The translations under genes and the position numbers were made by a program. Under the pieces are notes generated by a model that saw only the letters and a program-made list of their open reading frames with translations, ran no database searches and was not told the origin of the DNA. From NCBI GenBank assembly GCA_030024065.1, contig JASEIE010000210.1:1-7139 (forward strand): 7,139 nt of DNA, read 5' to 3'. Every line of letters starts with the position of its first letter. The stretch's first letter is position 1. Shown here one piece after another: positions 1-5,679 of the stretch. Origin of the DNA: Thermodesulfobacteriota bacterium. GTDB taxonomy: Bacteria > Desulfobacterota > BSN033 > UBA1163.

Positions 1-2
1 GG

Positions 3-182
3 GGATTAGAGGGCGACATCCGCGTGCAGCGTGATACCATTGTTGTCACCTATTATAATGCACCCAATTCCGATCTCATGAAAAAGCGCTATGAAAATAT
101 GCCTGAAAAGCTTTCTTCAGAGGGGATAAAACCAACGATCCCCTGGCTCTATGATTTTAAACTCGATTTCCGGTTTAAGTAG
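3..182 (+). CDS. C-terminal tail of an unrecognised protein (possibly a transposase)
   Basis: An open frame runs in from the left edge and ends at a TAG at 180-182, giving 59 residues that start GLEGDIRVQRDTIVVTYY and end PWLYDFKLDFRFK. The composition is protein-like (TIVVTYYNAPN, YENMPEKL, aromatic and basic C-terminus), so I regard it as a genuine gene end. From memory, tails of this kind (VVTYYNAP, then PWLYxFKLDFRF) occur on proteins annotated as transposases in Deltaproteobacteria, but I cannot confirm the family and no catalytic residues are in view. It is the only convincing plus-strand gene and converges on the minus-strand gene string, with 186 bases between the two stop codons. A transposase here would fit the many repeats in the window. 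The start lies outside the window. Confidence 0.55.
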   Translation, partial: GLEGDIRVQRDTIVVTYYNAPNSDLMKKRYENMPEKLSSEGIKPTIPWLYDFKLDFRFK

Positions 183-332
183 AAGCCGCCAATGTAAAAT
201 AAATTGCACCTTTAAAATCTCTGCCTCCGCGGGAATGACGCTATGTCTTGTCAATTATGGACTCCTTAGTAACAGTTACCAATGAATCGACTGGTATCAA
301 TAACAATGGAATTAGTGAAAATTATTGATAAT

Positions 333-357
333 TGCTAATTTTGTACTGCTAATTTTG
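333..357. repeat. Two copies of an 11-bp direct repeat, period 14
   Basis: The 11-mer TGCTAATTTTG occurs at 333-343 and again at 347-357, separated by TAC. It lies just downstream of the GlcE-like stop codon, in AT-rich sequence between two convergent genes. The rest of the 186-base gap (183-368) holds no ORF or strong hairpin that I can see; TCCGCGGGAATGACG near 226-240 resembles a fragment of a common dispersed intergenic repeat. No function is assigned. Confidence 0.6.
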
Positions 358-368
358 CAATGTGCTCT

Positions 369-1739
369 TCAGATTCCCCCTACAAACCTGCCCGGACTGA
401 GGATACCTGCCGGATCAATCTCTTCTTTCAAACGGCGCATGACTTGATAATCACTCCTCGGCTGCCCCCAGACATCCACTTTTTCCTTGACCGCAAGGGG
501 GGAGGATTCCACAATGATGTGACCCTCCCATTTGGCCGCCTCAAAAGTTAGCTTTCCGATGAATTCAACGATGCTTTCGGTCTTTGATCGCCAATTTCTC
601 CCCGGCAGTACATAGGTATAGAGGATTCCATTTCCTGAATGGCAGACCAGGGCACAATCCATGTCCGACTCTCGGGCAATCTTTTCGTAGCTTTTGAACG
701 CCTCTCCCAATCTGGAGATCAAAACATTGGACTTCAGGGAAATGATATTCGGATGATCTTCCATCAATCCCTGTGAGAAGTCTCGAAGGGAAACCCAGAA
801 GGCATGATGTTTCTCTGAATCGAGGGGCACTGTTTCAAGGGCCCCCTGTTTCTTTCCCCGATCACTTATTTCAGAAACCTGCCTCTCAATGCTTTCAGTG
901 ACCCCTTCCAGTCCAATGGCAACGAGGTAATTCCCTTCCAGAGGCAGGGTAACCGGAAACCGCATCTTTCTAACAGCCATCGCATTGAGCATTTCAATTG
1001 AAGCAGGAAGCAACTGGGATTGTATGATCTCGTGAGCAAAGCCATCTGCCCTGTCCAGGCTTGTAAAAGAAAGCAGCAGGGTCGCCTCCTTTTCTGGAAG
1101 GGGAAGCAGTTTAAAGGTCATCTCACAGAGGATGCCCAGGGTTCCAAAAGATCCGATCAGGAGTTTACACATATCATAGCCGGAGACATTCTTGACGGTC
1201 TTTCCGCCTGAGATCACAATATCCCCATTGGGAAAAACGGCCTTGGCTCCGATCATTAAATCCCTTGCCGTGTTGTAGAGAAACCTCCGGGGCCCGCTGG
1301 AATTGGTTGCCACAATCCCACCCAGAGTGGCTTTATCCGTGAAAGGAGGATCAAGAGGGATGAAATAGCCCTTCCTTTCCTCAGCCAACCTTCTTTGAAC
1401 TTCATTCAAAGTCATACCGCTTTCGGCCGAGAGGGTGAGATTATCGGTATCGCAGTCTGTGACACGATTGAGCCGGCTGGTCGAAAGGACGATGTCCATC
1501 TTTTTGGGAACTCCGCCCATACTCATTTTTGTCCCGCTTCCCCTGGGCACAATGGACAAATGCTCCTGACCGGCGTAGGCAACGATCCTGGAGACCTGAT
1601 CGATTGTTTCCGGCGAAACCATTATCTTCGGTCGTTTTCCATCCAATCCATAATCTTTGAGCTTATCGGGATCTTTGATAATATGGGATTCCCCTACTAT
1701 CTCTTTCAATTTAAGAAAAAGAGTGTCCGTCTTGGGCAT
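369..1739 (-). CDS. glcE: GlcE-like FAD-binding 2-hydroxyacid oxidase subunit
   Basis: A 456-residue PCMH-type FAD flavoprotein of the GlcD/GlcE family. FAD-binding motifs are PRGSGTKMSMGGVP (about 65-78), GGIVATNSSGPRR (about 140-152) and KNVSGYDMCKLLIGSFGTLG (about 183-202). The C-terminus, DPAGILSPGRFVGGI, is the usual ending of GlcE proteins. The C-terminal metal site of GlcD is degraded: where GlcD has HAGDGNLHP this protein has CHSGNGILY (366-374), keeping His367 but replacing the second His by Tyr374; where GlcD has SGEHGIG this has VESSP, keeping Glu411 but losing the His. This suggests an accessory or divergent subunit pairing with the GlcD next door. At 456 residues it is longer than E. 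coli GlcE (about 350). The ATG at 1739 has AAGGAG seven bases upstream (1747-1752). It is the last gene of the string; a stand-alone oxidase of another hydroxyacid remains possible. Confidence 0.85.
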   Translation of the reverse strand: MPKTDTLFLKLKEIVGESHIIKDPDKLKDYGLDGKRPKIMVSPETIDQVSRIVAYAGQEHLSIVPRGSGTKMSMGGVPKKMDIVLSTSRLNRVTDCDTDNLTLSAESGMTLNEVQRRLAEERKGYFIPLDPPFTDKATLGGIVATNSSGPRRFLYNTARDLMIGAKAVFPNGDIVISGGKTVKNVSGYDMCKLLIGSFGTLGILCEMTFKLLPLPEKEATLLLSFTSLDRADGFAHEIIQSQLLPASIEMLNAMAVRKMRFPVTLPLEGNYLVAIGLEGVTESIERQVSEISDRGKKQGALETVPLDSEKHHAFWVSLRDFSQGLMEDHPNIISLKSNVLISRLGEAFKSYEKIARESDMDCALVCHSGNGILYTYVLPGRNWRSKTESIVEFIGKLTFEAAKWEGHIIVESSPLAVKEKVDVWGQPRSDYQVMRRLKEEIDPAGILSPGRFVGGI

Positions 1740-1770
1740 ACAAAATCTCCTTCCCTATTCACTCCCACCG

Positions 1771-1865
1771 CGCCGTCGCCAGAGCGGCCTGCCTGACCTC
1801 CTCGCCGAACCAGTTCTTTGACAGGCGAGAGCTTTTCAGCGAAGGCAGGCTATGGCGCGTCGGCG
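1771..1865. repeat. Imperfect 95-nt inverted repeat (three nested stems)
   Basis: Three nested complementary pairs lie in the 245-base gap between the two flavoprotein genes: 1771-1779 with 1857-1865 (9 bp, one mismatch), 1787-1794 with 1843-1850 (8 bp perfect, GCCTGCCT) and 1801-1806 with 1824-1829 (6 bp perfect). The segment is GC-rich compared with the flanking genes. It looks like a dispersed palindromic element or the remains of a small mobile element rather than a terminator, since no T-tract follows. On the minus strand it also carries a 37-codon open frame (1872-1759), which I do not call as a gene. Confidence 0.55.
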
Positions 1866-1917
1866 ACCTCATCCTCCCCCATCAAGGGAATTTCAGGTGG
1901 TTTGTTTTAATAGATCA

Positions 1918-1960
1918 CCCTCTCCCTTGGCGCCTGCCTGCCGGTAGGCAGGGGAGAGGG
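1918..1960. repeat. GC-rich two-step stem-loop downstream of glcD
   Basis: An outer stem of 9 bp (CCCTCTCCC at 1918-1926 with GGGAGAGGG at 1952-1960) encloses an inner stem of 7 bp (CCTGCCT at 1933-1939 with AGGCAGG at 1946-1952, sharing base 1952). It starts 24 bases after the glcD stop codon in the direction of transcription. CCCTCTCCC/GGGAGAGGG hairpins are common dispersed intergenic repeats. It could stabilise the 3' end of the upstream message or partly stop transcription, but there is no U-run to make it a classic terminator. Confidence 0.55.
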
Positions 1961-1984
1961 ACGGCGTGAGGGGGCATTAAACAT

Positions 1985-3370
1985 TTAGGCCTGGATTTCG
2001 GGCAAAACCTTTCCGGGATTATAAATATCCTCCGGGTCAAAGGCCCTTTTCACCTTCTTCATCGCAATAATATCCTCAGGGGTAAAGACGAAGAACATCT
2101 CCTTCATCTTCTCCGTCCCGATCCCGTGTTCTCCGCTGATGGTCCCGCCTGCCTCCGCACACAACTTCATGATCTCAGAACCTGCCAGATGAACCTTTCT
2201 CAATTCCTCCTCATTTCGTTCGTCAAATAAGATGAGAGGATGGAGGTTCCCATCTCCTGCATGAAAAACATTGGCGATGGTTAGGTCATACTTCCTTCCT
2301 ACCTCCATCACCCTGGTTAAAACCCCGGGAAGTTTTGTTCTGGGAACGGTTCCATCACAGACAAGGTAATTGGGTCGAAGCCTGGCAATGGCGCCAAACG
2401 CCCCTTTCCGGCCTGCCCAGAGTTGGGTCCTCTCTGCTTCGGTTTTGGCAGCCTTGACCTCACGGACACTGTTCTTCCTGCAGATCTCCATCACCCGCTC
2501 AGTTAGTCTTTCCATCCCATCCCTGAGCCCGTCCAGTTCGATCAGAAGGACCGCCTCTGCATCCAGGGGGAAACCTGCATGGATCGACTCCTCAACGGCT
2601 TTGATGGTTAACTTATCCAGCATCTCGAGAGTTGCGGGGACGATGCCATCTGCGATGATGGCAGACACTGTCCTGCCGGCATCTTCCAGGGTATTGTAAA
2701 TCGCAAGCAGGGTCTTCACGGCTTCGGGTTTGGGCATGATCCGGAGGATCAACTTCGTGGCAATTCCCAGCGTTCCCTCCGAACCTACAAGGATCCCTGT
2801 CAAATCGTATCCGGGATTGTCCAATGCCTTTCCCCCCACCCAGATAACCTCTCCATCCGAAAGGACGATCTCTGCTCCCAGAATGTGATTGGTCGTCACC
2901 CCGTACTTGAGACAGTGTGGCCCTCCTGAATTCTCCCCAAAATTCCCGCCGAAGGTTGAAACTTTTTCACTGGCCGGGTCAGGCTGGTAGATAAATCCAT
3001 GTCGGGCCAACTGGTTTTTCAGGACAAGAGTAAAGAGCCCCGGTTCCACGACAGCCCTCTGATTTTCGATATCGATCTCAATGATTTTGTTCATCCTCGA
3101 AAAATGGAGGATGATCCCGCCTCTGGTAGGGATGGTCCCTCCGCTCAGATTTGTTCCTGAACCTCTTGCGATAACAGGAATCTTCTCGCGGTGGCAGAAC
3201 CTGACGATCTGTGAAACCTCCTGGGTTGAACCCGGAAAGGCGATGCAATCGGGTTTTCCCTTAAAAAGGGAGGCATCGTAACCATAAAGCAACAGATCTG
3301 TCTCGGAGGACAGGACATTCTCCTTGCCAACAATCTTTGACAGCTCCTCCACCATTCTCTCGCGTTCCAT
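1985..3370 (-). CDS. glcD: GlcD-type FAD-linked oxidase (glycolate/D-lactate oxidase family)
   Basis: A 461-residue FAD-dependent 2-hydroxyacid dehydrogenase, typical in length for GlcD. It carries the FAD pyrophosphate loop ARGSGTNLSGG (68-78), the FAD-domain motif FGGNFGENSGGPHCLKYG (140-157), GYDLTGILVGSEGTLGI (187-203), and the C-terminal metal and substrate site: HAGDGNLHP with His370 and His377, and SGEHGIGTEK with Glu414 and His415. All expected active-site residues are present, so it should be catalytically competent, oxidising glycolate, D-lactate or another 2-hydroxyacid and passing electrons to a partner. A TTG-started version six codons longer (3388) is open, but those codons contain the Shine-Dalgarno GAAGGAGG (3375-3382), so the ATG at 3370 is the start. 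It lies between the formyl-THF hydrolase-like gene and the GlcE-like gene. Family certain, exact substrate not. Confidence 0.93.
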   Translation of the reverse strand: MERERMVEELSKIVGKENVLSSETDLLLYGYDASLFKGKPDCIAFPGSTQEVSQIVRFCHREKIPVIARGSGTNLSGGTIPTRGGIILHFSRMNKIIEIDIENQRAVVEPGLFTLVLKNQLARHGFIYQPDPASEKVSTFGGNFGENSGGPHCLKYGVTTNHILGAEIVLSDGEVIWVGGKALDNPGYDLTGILVGSEGTLGIATKLILRIMPKPEAVKTLLAIYNTLEDAGRTVSAIIADGIVPATLEMLDKLTIKAVEESIHAGFPLDAEAVLLIELDGLRDGMERLTERVMEICRKNSVREVKAAKTEAERTQLWAGRKGAFGAIARLRPNYLVCDGTVPRTKLPGVLTRVMEVGRKYDLTIANVFHAGDGNLHPLILFDERNEEELRKVHLAGSEIMKLCAEAGGTISGEHGIGTEKMKEMFFVFTPEDIIAMKKVKRAFDPEDIYNPGKVLPEIQA

Positions 3371-3374
3371 GGAT

Positions 3375-3382
3375 CCTCCTTC
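3375..3382 (-). promoter_or_regulatory. Ribosome binding site that fixes the glcD start
   Basis: GAAGGAGG reads on the minus strand and ends four bases before the ATG at 3370-3368. Because it lies inside the longer TTG-started frame, it rules out the upstream start. It sits directly against the end of the palindromic element at 3383. Confidence 0.8.
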
Positions 3383-3447
3383 AATCAAGGCTAAAGCCTT
3401 GAGTTACAGACTTCGTCTTTCTGTAACTCAACCCTTTAGGGTTGATT
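3383..3447. repeat. 65-nt nested palindromic element between two genes
   Basis: Arms 3383-3410 and 3420-3447 are complementary at 24 of 28 positions around a 9-base loop (3411-3419). Each arm contains its own short palindrome: CAAGGCTAAAGCCTTG (3386-3401) on one side and CAACCCTTTAGGGTTG (3429-3444) on the other. The four mismatches of the long stem are exactly the bases that let each arm fold on itself, so the sequence can form one long hairpin or a branched shape. The element overlaps the last base of the preceding gene's TGA and ends next to the glcD ribosome site. Confidence 0.85.
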
Positions 3448-4358
3448 CAATTTCCGAATCGGTCACCCACCTTCACGACAACCGACTGAGCAAATTCAAC
3501 CGGTCCAATCTTCTCTCCCTTATCCACTCTTAACTTGCCGATCTTAATCGTCCCGCCTTTGACGGCGATTTCAAAATTCCCTTCTTCTATAGAGATGATT
3601 TCCCCACGGCGCTTCTCTATTGGAGAAGGATTCATCCTTGCATCGTAGAATCTCACTCTTTTTCCTCTGAATGTCGTGTAGGCGCCAGGCTGGGGATCGC
3701 ATCCCCTGATCAAATTGTAAACCTCATCGATCGGCTTTTCAAATTCGATAGACGCAACTCGATCATCACAAGGAGGTTCATAGGTGGCTTTCGATTCATC
3801 CTGAGATATTCTGGGCGCCTTATCCCTTTTAATCAAATCAACTGCTTCCATAATGGCCTCCACCCCCATCGGAAAGAGTGCCTTGAAATAGAGGGAACCT
3901 GTCGTCTCATCCGGACCGATTTCAACCTCTCTTTGAAGCAAGATAGGCCCTGTGTCAATTCCCTTGTCCACCCAGAAAATGGTCAAGCCTGTACGGGTAT
4001 CTCCCTGGATGATGGCCCAGTTAATGGCACTGGCGCCGCGATGCCTGGGGAGCAGAGAGGGATGGTAGCATATCGTTCCGAGGGACAGGACATGGATGAT
4101 CCTCTCCGGGATGATATCGGTCACAAAGGCCAGAATGGCAAGATCAGGTTTTAATTTAACAAAATCTTCATAGACTTGTGGGTCCTTCATCTTTTCCGGC
4201 CGAAAGACCCTGATGCCTAACTTTTCAGCAAGTGATCCTATCGATTCCCCTCTCTTATCCGGAGGAGAGAAAACAGCAACCACTTCTTCCCCTTTTCCGG
4301 TCAATCCTTCAAGTACCTTCTCTCCAAAGGGGCCCTGGCCAACGATAATGATTCGCAC
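3447..4358 (-). CDS. Stand-alone 10-formyltetrahydrofolate hydrolase-like formyltransferase
   Basis: A 303-residue protein with an N-terminal formyltransferase Rossmann domain (starting VGQGPFGEKVLEGL, 6-19) and a C-terminal OB-like formyl_trans_C domain from about 202. The segment YHPSLLPRHRGASAINW (98-114) and IFWVDKGIDTGPILLQ (127-142) match, from memory, the hydrolase domain of 10-formyl-THF dehydrogenase (ALDH1L1) better than methionyl-tRNA formyltransferase. In Fmt the catalytic triad is Asn-x-His plus Asp; here His99 and Asp135 are present, but the Asn position (97) is Cys, and in the dehydrogenase hydrolase domain that Asn is also absent. It therefore probably releases formate and THF from 10-formyl-THF, or transfers formyl to an unknown acceptor. 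The start is a GTG (4358) with AAGGAG (4366-4371) seven bases upstream; an ATG at 4362 is out of frame. Housekeeping Fmt is the main alternative. Confidence 0.8.
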   Translation of the reverse strand: MRIIIVGQGPFGEKVLEGLTGKGEEVVAVFSPPDKRGESIGSLAEKLGIRVFRPEKMKDPQVYEDFVKLKPDLAILAFVTDIIPERIIHVLSLGTICYHPSLLPRHRGASAINWAIIQGDTRTGLTIFWVDKGIDTGPILLQREVEIGPDETTGSLYFKALFPMGVEAIMEAVDLIKRDKAPRISQDESKATYEPPCDDRVASIEFEKPIDEVYNLIRGCDPQPGAYTTFRGKRVRFYDARMNPSPIEKRRGEIISIEEGNFEIAVKGGTIKIGKLRVDKGEKIGPVEFAQSVVVKVGDRFGN

Positions 4359-4379
4359 TCATTAGCTCCTTGAGCAAAG

Positions 4380-4468
4380 AAAAGGGGACAGGCTACTTTT
4401 GAATTTGGGATTGCGGATTGCGGAATTAAATCCGAAATCCGCAATTAAAAAGTAGCCTGTCCCCTTTT
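4380..4468. repeat. Perfect 21-bp inverted repeat element with nested inner stem
   Basis: Bases 4380-4400 are the exact reverse complement of 4448-4468. Inside, ATTGCGGATT (4410-4419) pairs with AATCCGCAAT (4436-4445). The outer arm carries the core GGGGACAGGCTAC. The element begins two bases after the CitE-like stop codon and ends nine bases before the Shine-Dalgarno of the next gene. From memory this arm recurs between genes in deltaproteobacterial genomes, suggesting a dispersed REP- or MITE-like element. With T-runs at both arm ends it could also act as a terminator in either direction. Confidence 0.85.
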
Positions 4469-4469
4469 T

Positions 4470-5360
4470 CTATTTTCGTTTCGCATCAAAGGCAGCAATC
4501 TCATCGATGATGGCAAGGATCGTCCTGGCATTCTCATAAACCGGGGTGTCCACCATCTTCCCCTGGTAAGAGACAGCGGCAGCGCCCTTGGCAATTCCTT
4601 CCTCTTCAAATACCTTGACCACTCCATTGGCCCATTCCACATCCTCCGGAGAAGGCGTATAGATTCGATGGGAGGGTTCAATCTGGCTGGGGTGAATGAG
4701 CATCCTTCCCTCATAGCCCAGCTGCCTTCCGAAGCGGGTATTTTTCTCAAAGGCCTCGGTATCCTTAAAAGCTACAAAAGGACAATCAATCGCAATGCAC
4801 CCGGCTGCCCTGGCCGCAACAGCCGTATGAGCCCGTGCGTATAATTGCTCCTCTGCCTCGATGGTGAGCTTCACCCTCATATCTTTTGTGTAATCAACTG
4901 CGCCGAAGATAAGGGAATTGACCCGCTTGCTCGCCATCGCTGAGGGGTAGGCATTCATCACTCCTTTGGCCGTCTCGATGAGGAGTTGAATGGCAACACT
5001 TCCCACCTTCAGCCCCCTCCTCCGCTCCAGTTCCTCCAATTTCCAATCGAGACGCTGGACATGATCCGCACCACCGGTCTTGGCCAGACAAACCCCTGAA
5101 AGCCCCTCATGGACGATGGCTTCAAGGTCATCATTGGTCATCAGGGTCTCCCAGTTATTGATTCTCACATAGATAGTGGACCCGCCCGATCCTGCAAACT
5201 TTAAATTCTCCTTCACCATCTCACGGGCTTTCGCTTTCTCCGCTGGAGGGACAGAGTCCTCCAGGTCCAAGGTGATGATATCGGCCGAAGTATCAGGGGC
5301 CTTGGAAATCATCTTTTCATTATTCCCCGGAATGTAAAAAACAGATCGCATTACAGTCAT
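4470..5360 (-). CDS. citE: CitE/malyl-CoA lyase family (HpcH/HpaI aldolase) CoA-ester lyase
   Basis: A 296-residue TIM-barrel CoA-ester lyase, full length for the CitE family. Visible motifs are RSVFYIPG (5-12), LDLEDSVPP (31-39), YVRIN with Arg66, IETAKGV (128-134, Glu129), FGAVDYTKDM (152-161, Asp156), CPFVAFKD (193-200) and GYEGRMLIHPSQI (215-227). Glu129 and Asp156 are the expected Mg ligands and Arg66 the expected substrate carboxylate binder. Members cleave or form malyl-CoA, beta-methylmalyl-CoA, citramalyl-CoA or, with CitF/CitD, citrate. No citF or citD is present, so citrate lyase is unlikely; the flavoprotein and SucD-like neighbours favour malyl-CoA to glyoxylate plus acetyl-CoA. 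The ATG at 5360 has AGGAGGT at 5366-5372; the next Met (codon 4) is too far from it. The stop is followed almost at once by an inverted repeat. Confidence 0.9.
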   Translation of the reverse strand: MTVMRSVFYIPGNNEKMISKAPDTSADIITLDLEDSVPPAEKAKAREMVKENLKFAGSGGSTIYVRINNWETLMTNDDLEAIVHEGLSGVCLAKTGGADHVQRLDWKLEELERRRGLKVGSVAIQLLIETAKGVMNAYPSAMASKRVNSLIFGAVDYTKDMRVKLTIEAEEQLYARAHTAVAARAAGCIAIDCPFVAFKDTEAFEKNTRFGRQLGYEGRMLIHPSQIEPSHRIYTPSPEDVEWANGVVKVFEEEGIAKGAAAVSYQGKMVDTPVYENARTILAIIDEIAAFDAKRK

Positions 5361-5392
5361 GTGACACCTCCTAAATGTTTTTTAATCCAAAT

Positions 5393-5554
5393 CTAAATTT
5401 AGCGATTCTTTTTGAAATGCCCAATAGCCACAGTCTTTAGCTTGCGTTTTTAAATCACCCATTGGGTGATTCGTAGGGCAAGGCTTCAGCCTTGCATGGG
5501 AAGCAACCCTAAAGGGTTGCCCTACAATTAAATTTATAAAATCGCTCAATTTAG
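5393..5554. mobile_element. 162-bp MITE-like element with 15-bp terminal inverted repeats
   Basis: This fills most of the 319-base gap at 5361-5679. Terminal arms 5393-5407 and 5540-5554 are complementary at 14 of 15 positions. Inside are a near-perfect palindrome AATCACCCATTGGGTGATT (5453-5471), then an inner inverted repeat GTAGGGCAA (5473-5481) with TTGCCCTAC (5517-5525). That inner repeat encloses two small hairpins: GCAAGGCT/AGCCTTGC (5478-5495) and GCAACCCT/AGGGTTGC (5503-5520). It encodes no transposase. Flanks CCAAAT (5387-5392) and CCAAAAT (5556-5562) are similar but not an exact target duplication. The remaining gap (5555-5679) holds only the possible short ORF described separately and two copies of TAACCTTTTA (5642-5651, 5673-5682). 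Confidence 0.5.
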
Positions 5555-5664
5555 GCCAAAATAATTCGGGTAAGGGTAAAGAAGCCCGTATCGTTTATGG
5601 TCAAAGGGTTACGGCCAAGAGATTTTTCAAGACGAACAACATAACCTTTTAACGAAACGGGCAT
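5551..5664 (-). CDS. Possible 37-residue ORF between sucD and citE
   Basis: An ATG at 5664 opens a 37-codon frame ending in TAA at 5553-5551; the product reads MPVSLKGYVVRLEKSLGRNP and ends TGFFTLTRIILA. It starts 15 bases after the SucD-like stop, and AAGGTGA stands two bases before the ATG, which pairs with the anti-Shine-Dalgarno in a workable register. I do not recognise the protein and see no domain or membrane segment. The stop codon falls inside the right terminal repeat of the element at 5393-5554, so it may be the stump of a longer gene cut by insertion. At this length chance is a serious alternative. Confidence 0.25.
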   Translation of the reverse strand: MPVSLKGYVVRLEKSLGRNPLTINDTGFFTLTRIILA

Positions 5665-5679
5665 CGTCACCTTAACCTT

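Noticed and set aside
360..551. Plus-strand open frames opposite the flavoprotein, formyl-THF hydrolase and SucD-like genes (for example 360-551, 1395-1796, 2370-2699, 5737-6432).
   Set aside because: They lie antisense to genes with clear family motifs, show no recognisable domains, and are expected shadows of GC-biased coding sequence.
1918..1960. Rho-independent terminator after glcD.
   Set aside because: The stem is followed by mixed sequence without a U-run, and the next gene has the same direction and related function.
3371..3388. TTG-started extension of glcD by six codons.
   Set aside because: The extension encodes the Shine-Dalgarno itself; the ATG at 3370 has ideal spacing.
4470..5360. 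Citrate lyase beta subunit as the function of the CitE-family gene.
   Set aside because: No citF, citD, citC or citX is present, and the neighbours fit a stand-alone malyl-CoA-type lyase better.
5396..5424. A minus-strand promoter for citE: TTGGGC (5424-5419) and TAAATT (5401-5396) with a 17-base spacer.
   Set aside because: Only three and four of six consensus bases match, in AT-rich repeat sequence; too weak to call without transcript data.
3383..5554. CRISPR array or part of one.
   Set aside because: The palindromic units are too few, too far apart and separated by genes; there is no regular spacing.
5387..5562. Target-site duplication flanking the 162-bp element (CCAAAT and CCAAAAT).
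   Set aside because: The two copies differ in length and are one base offset from the repeat ends, so they may be chance.
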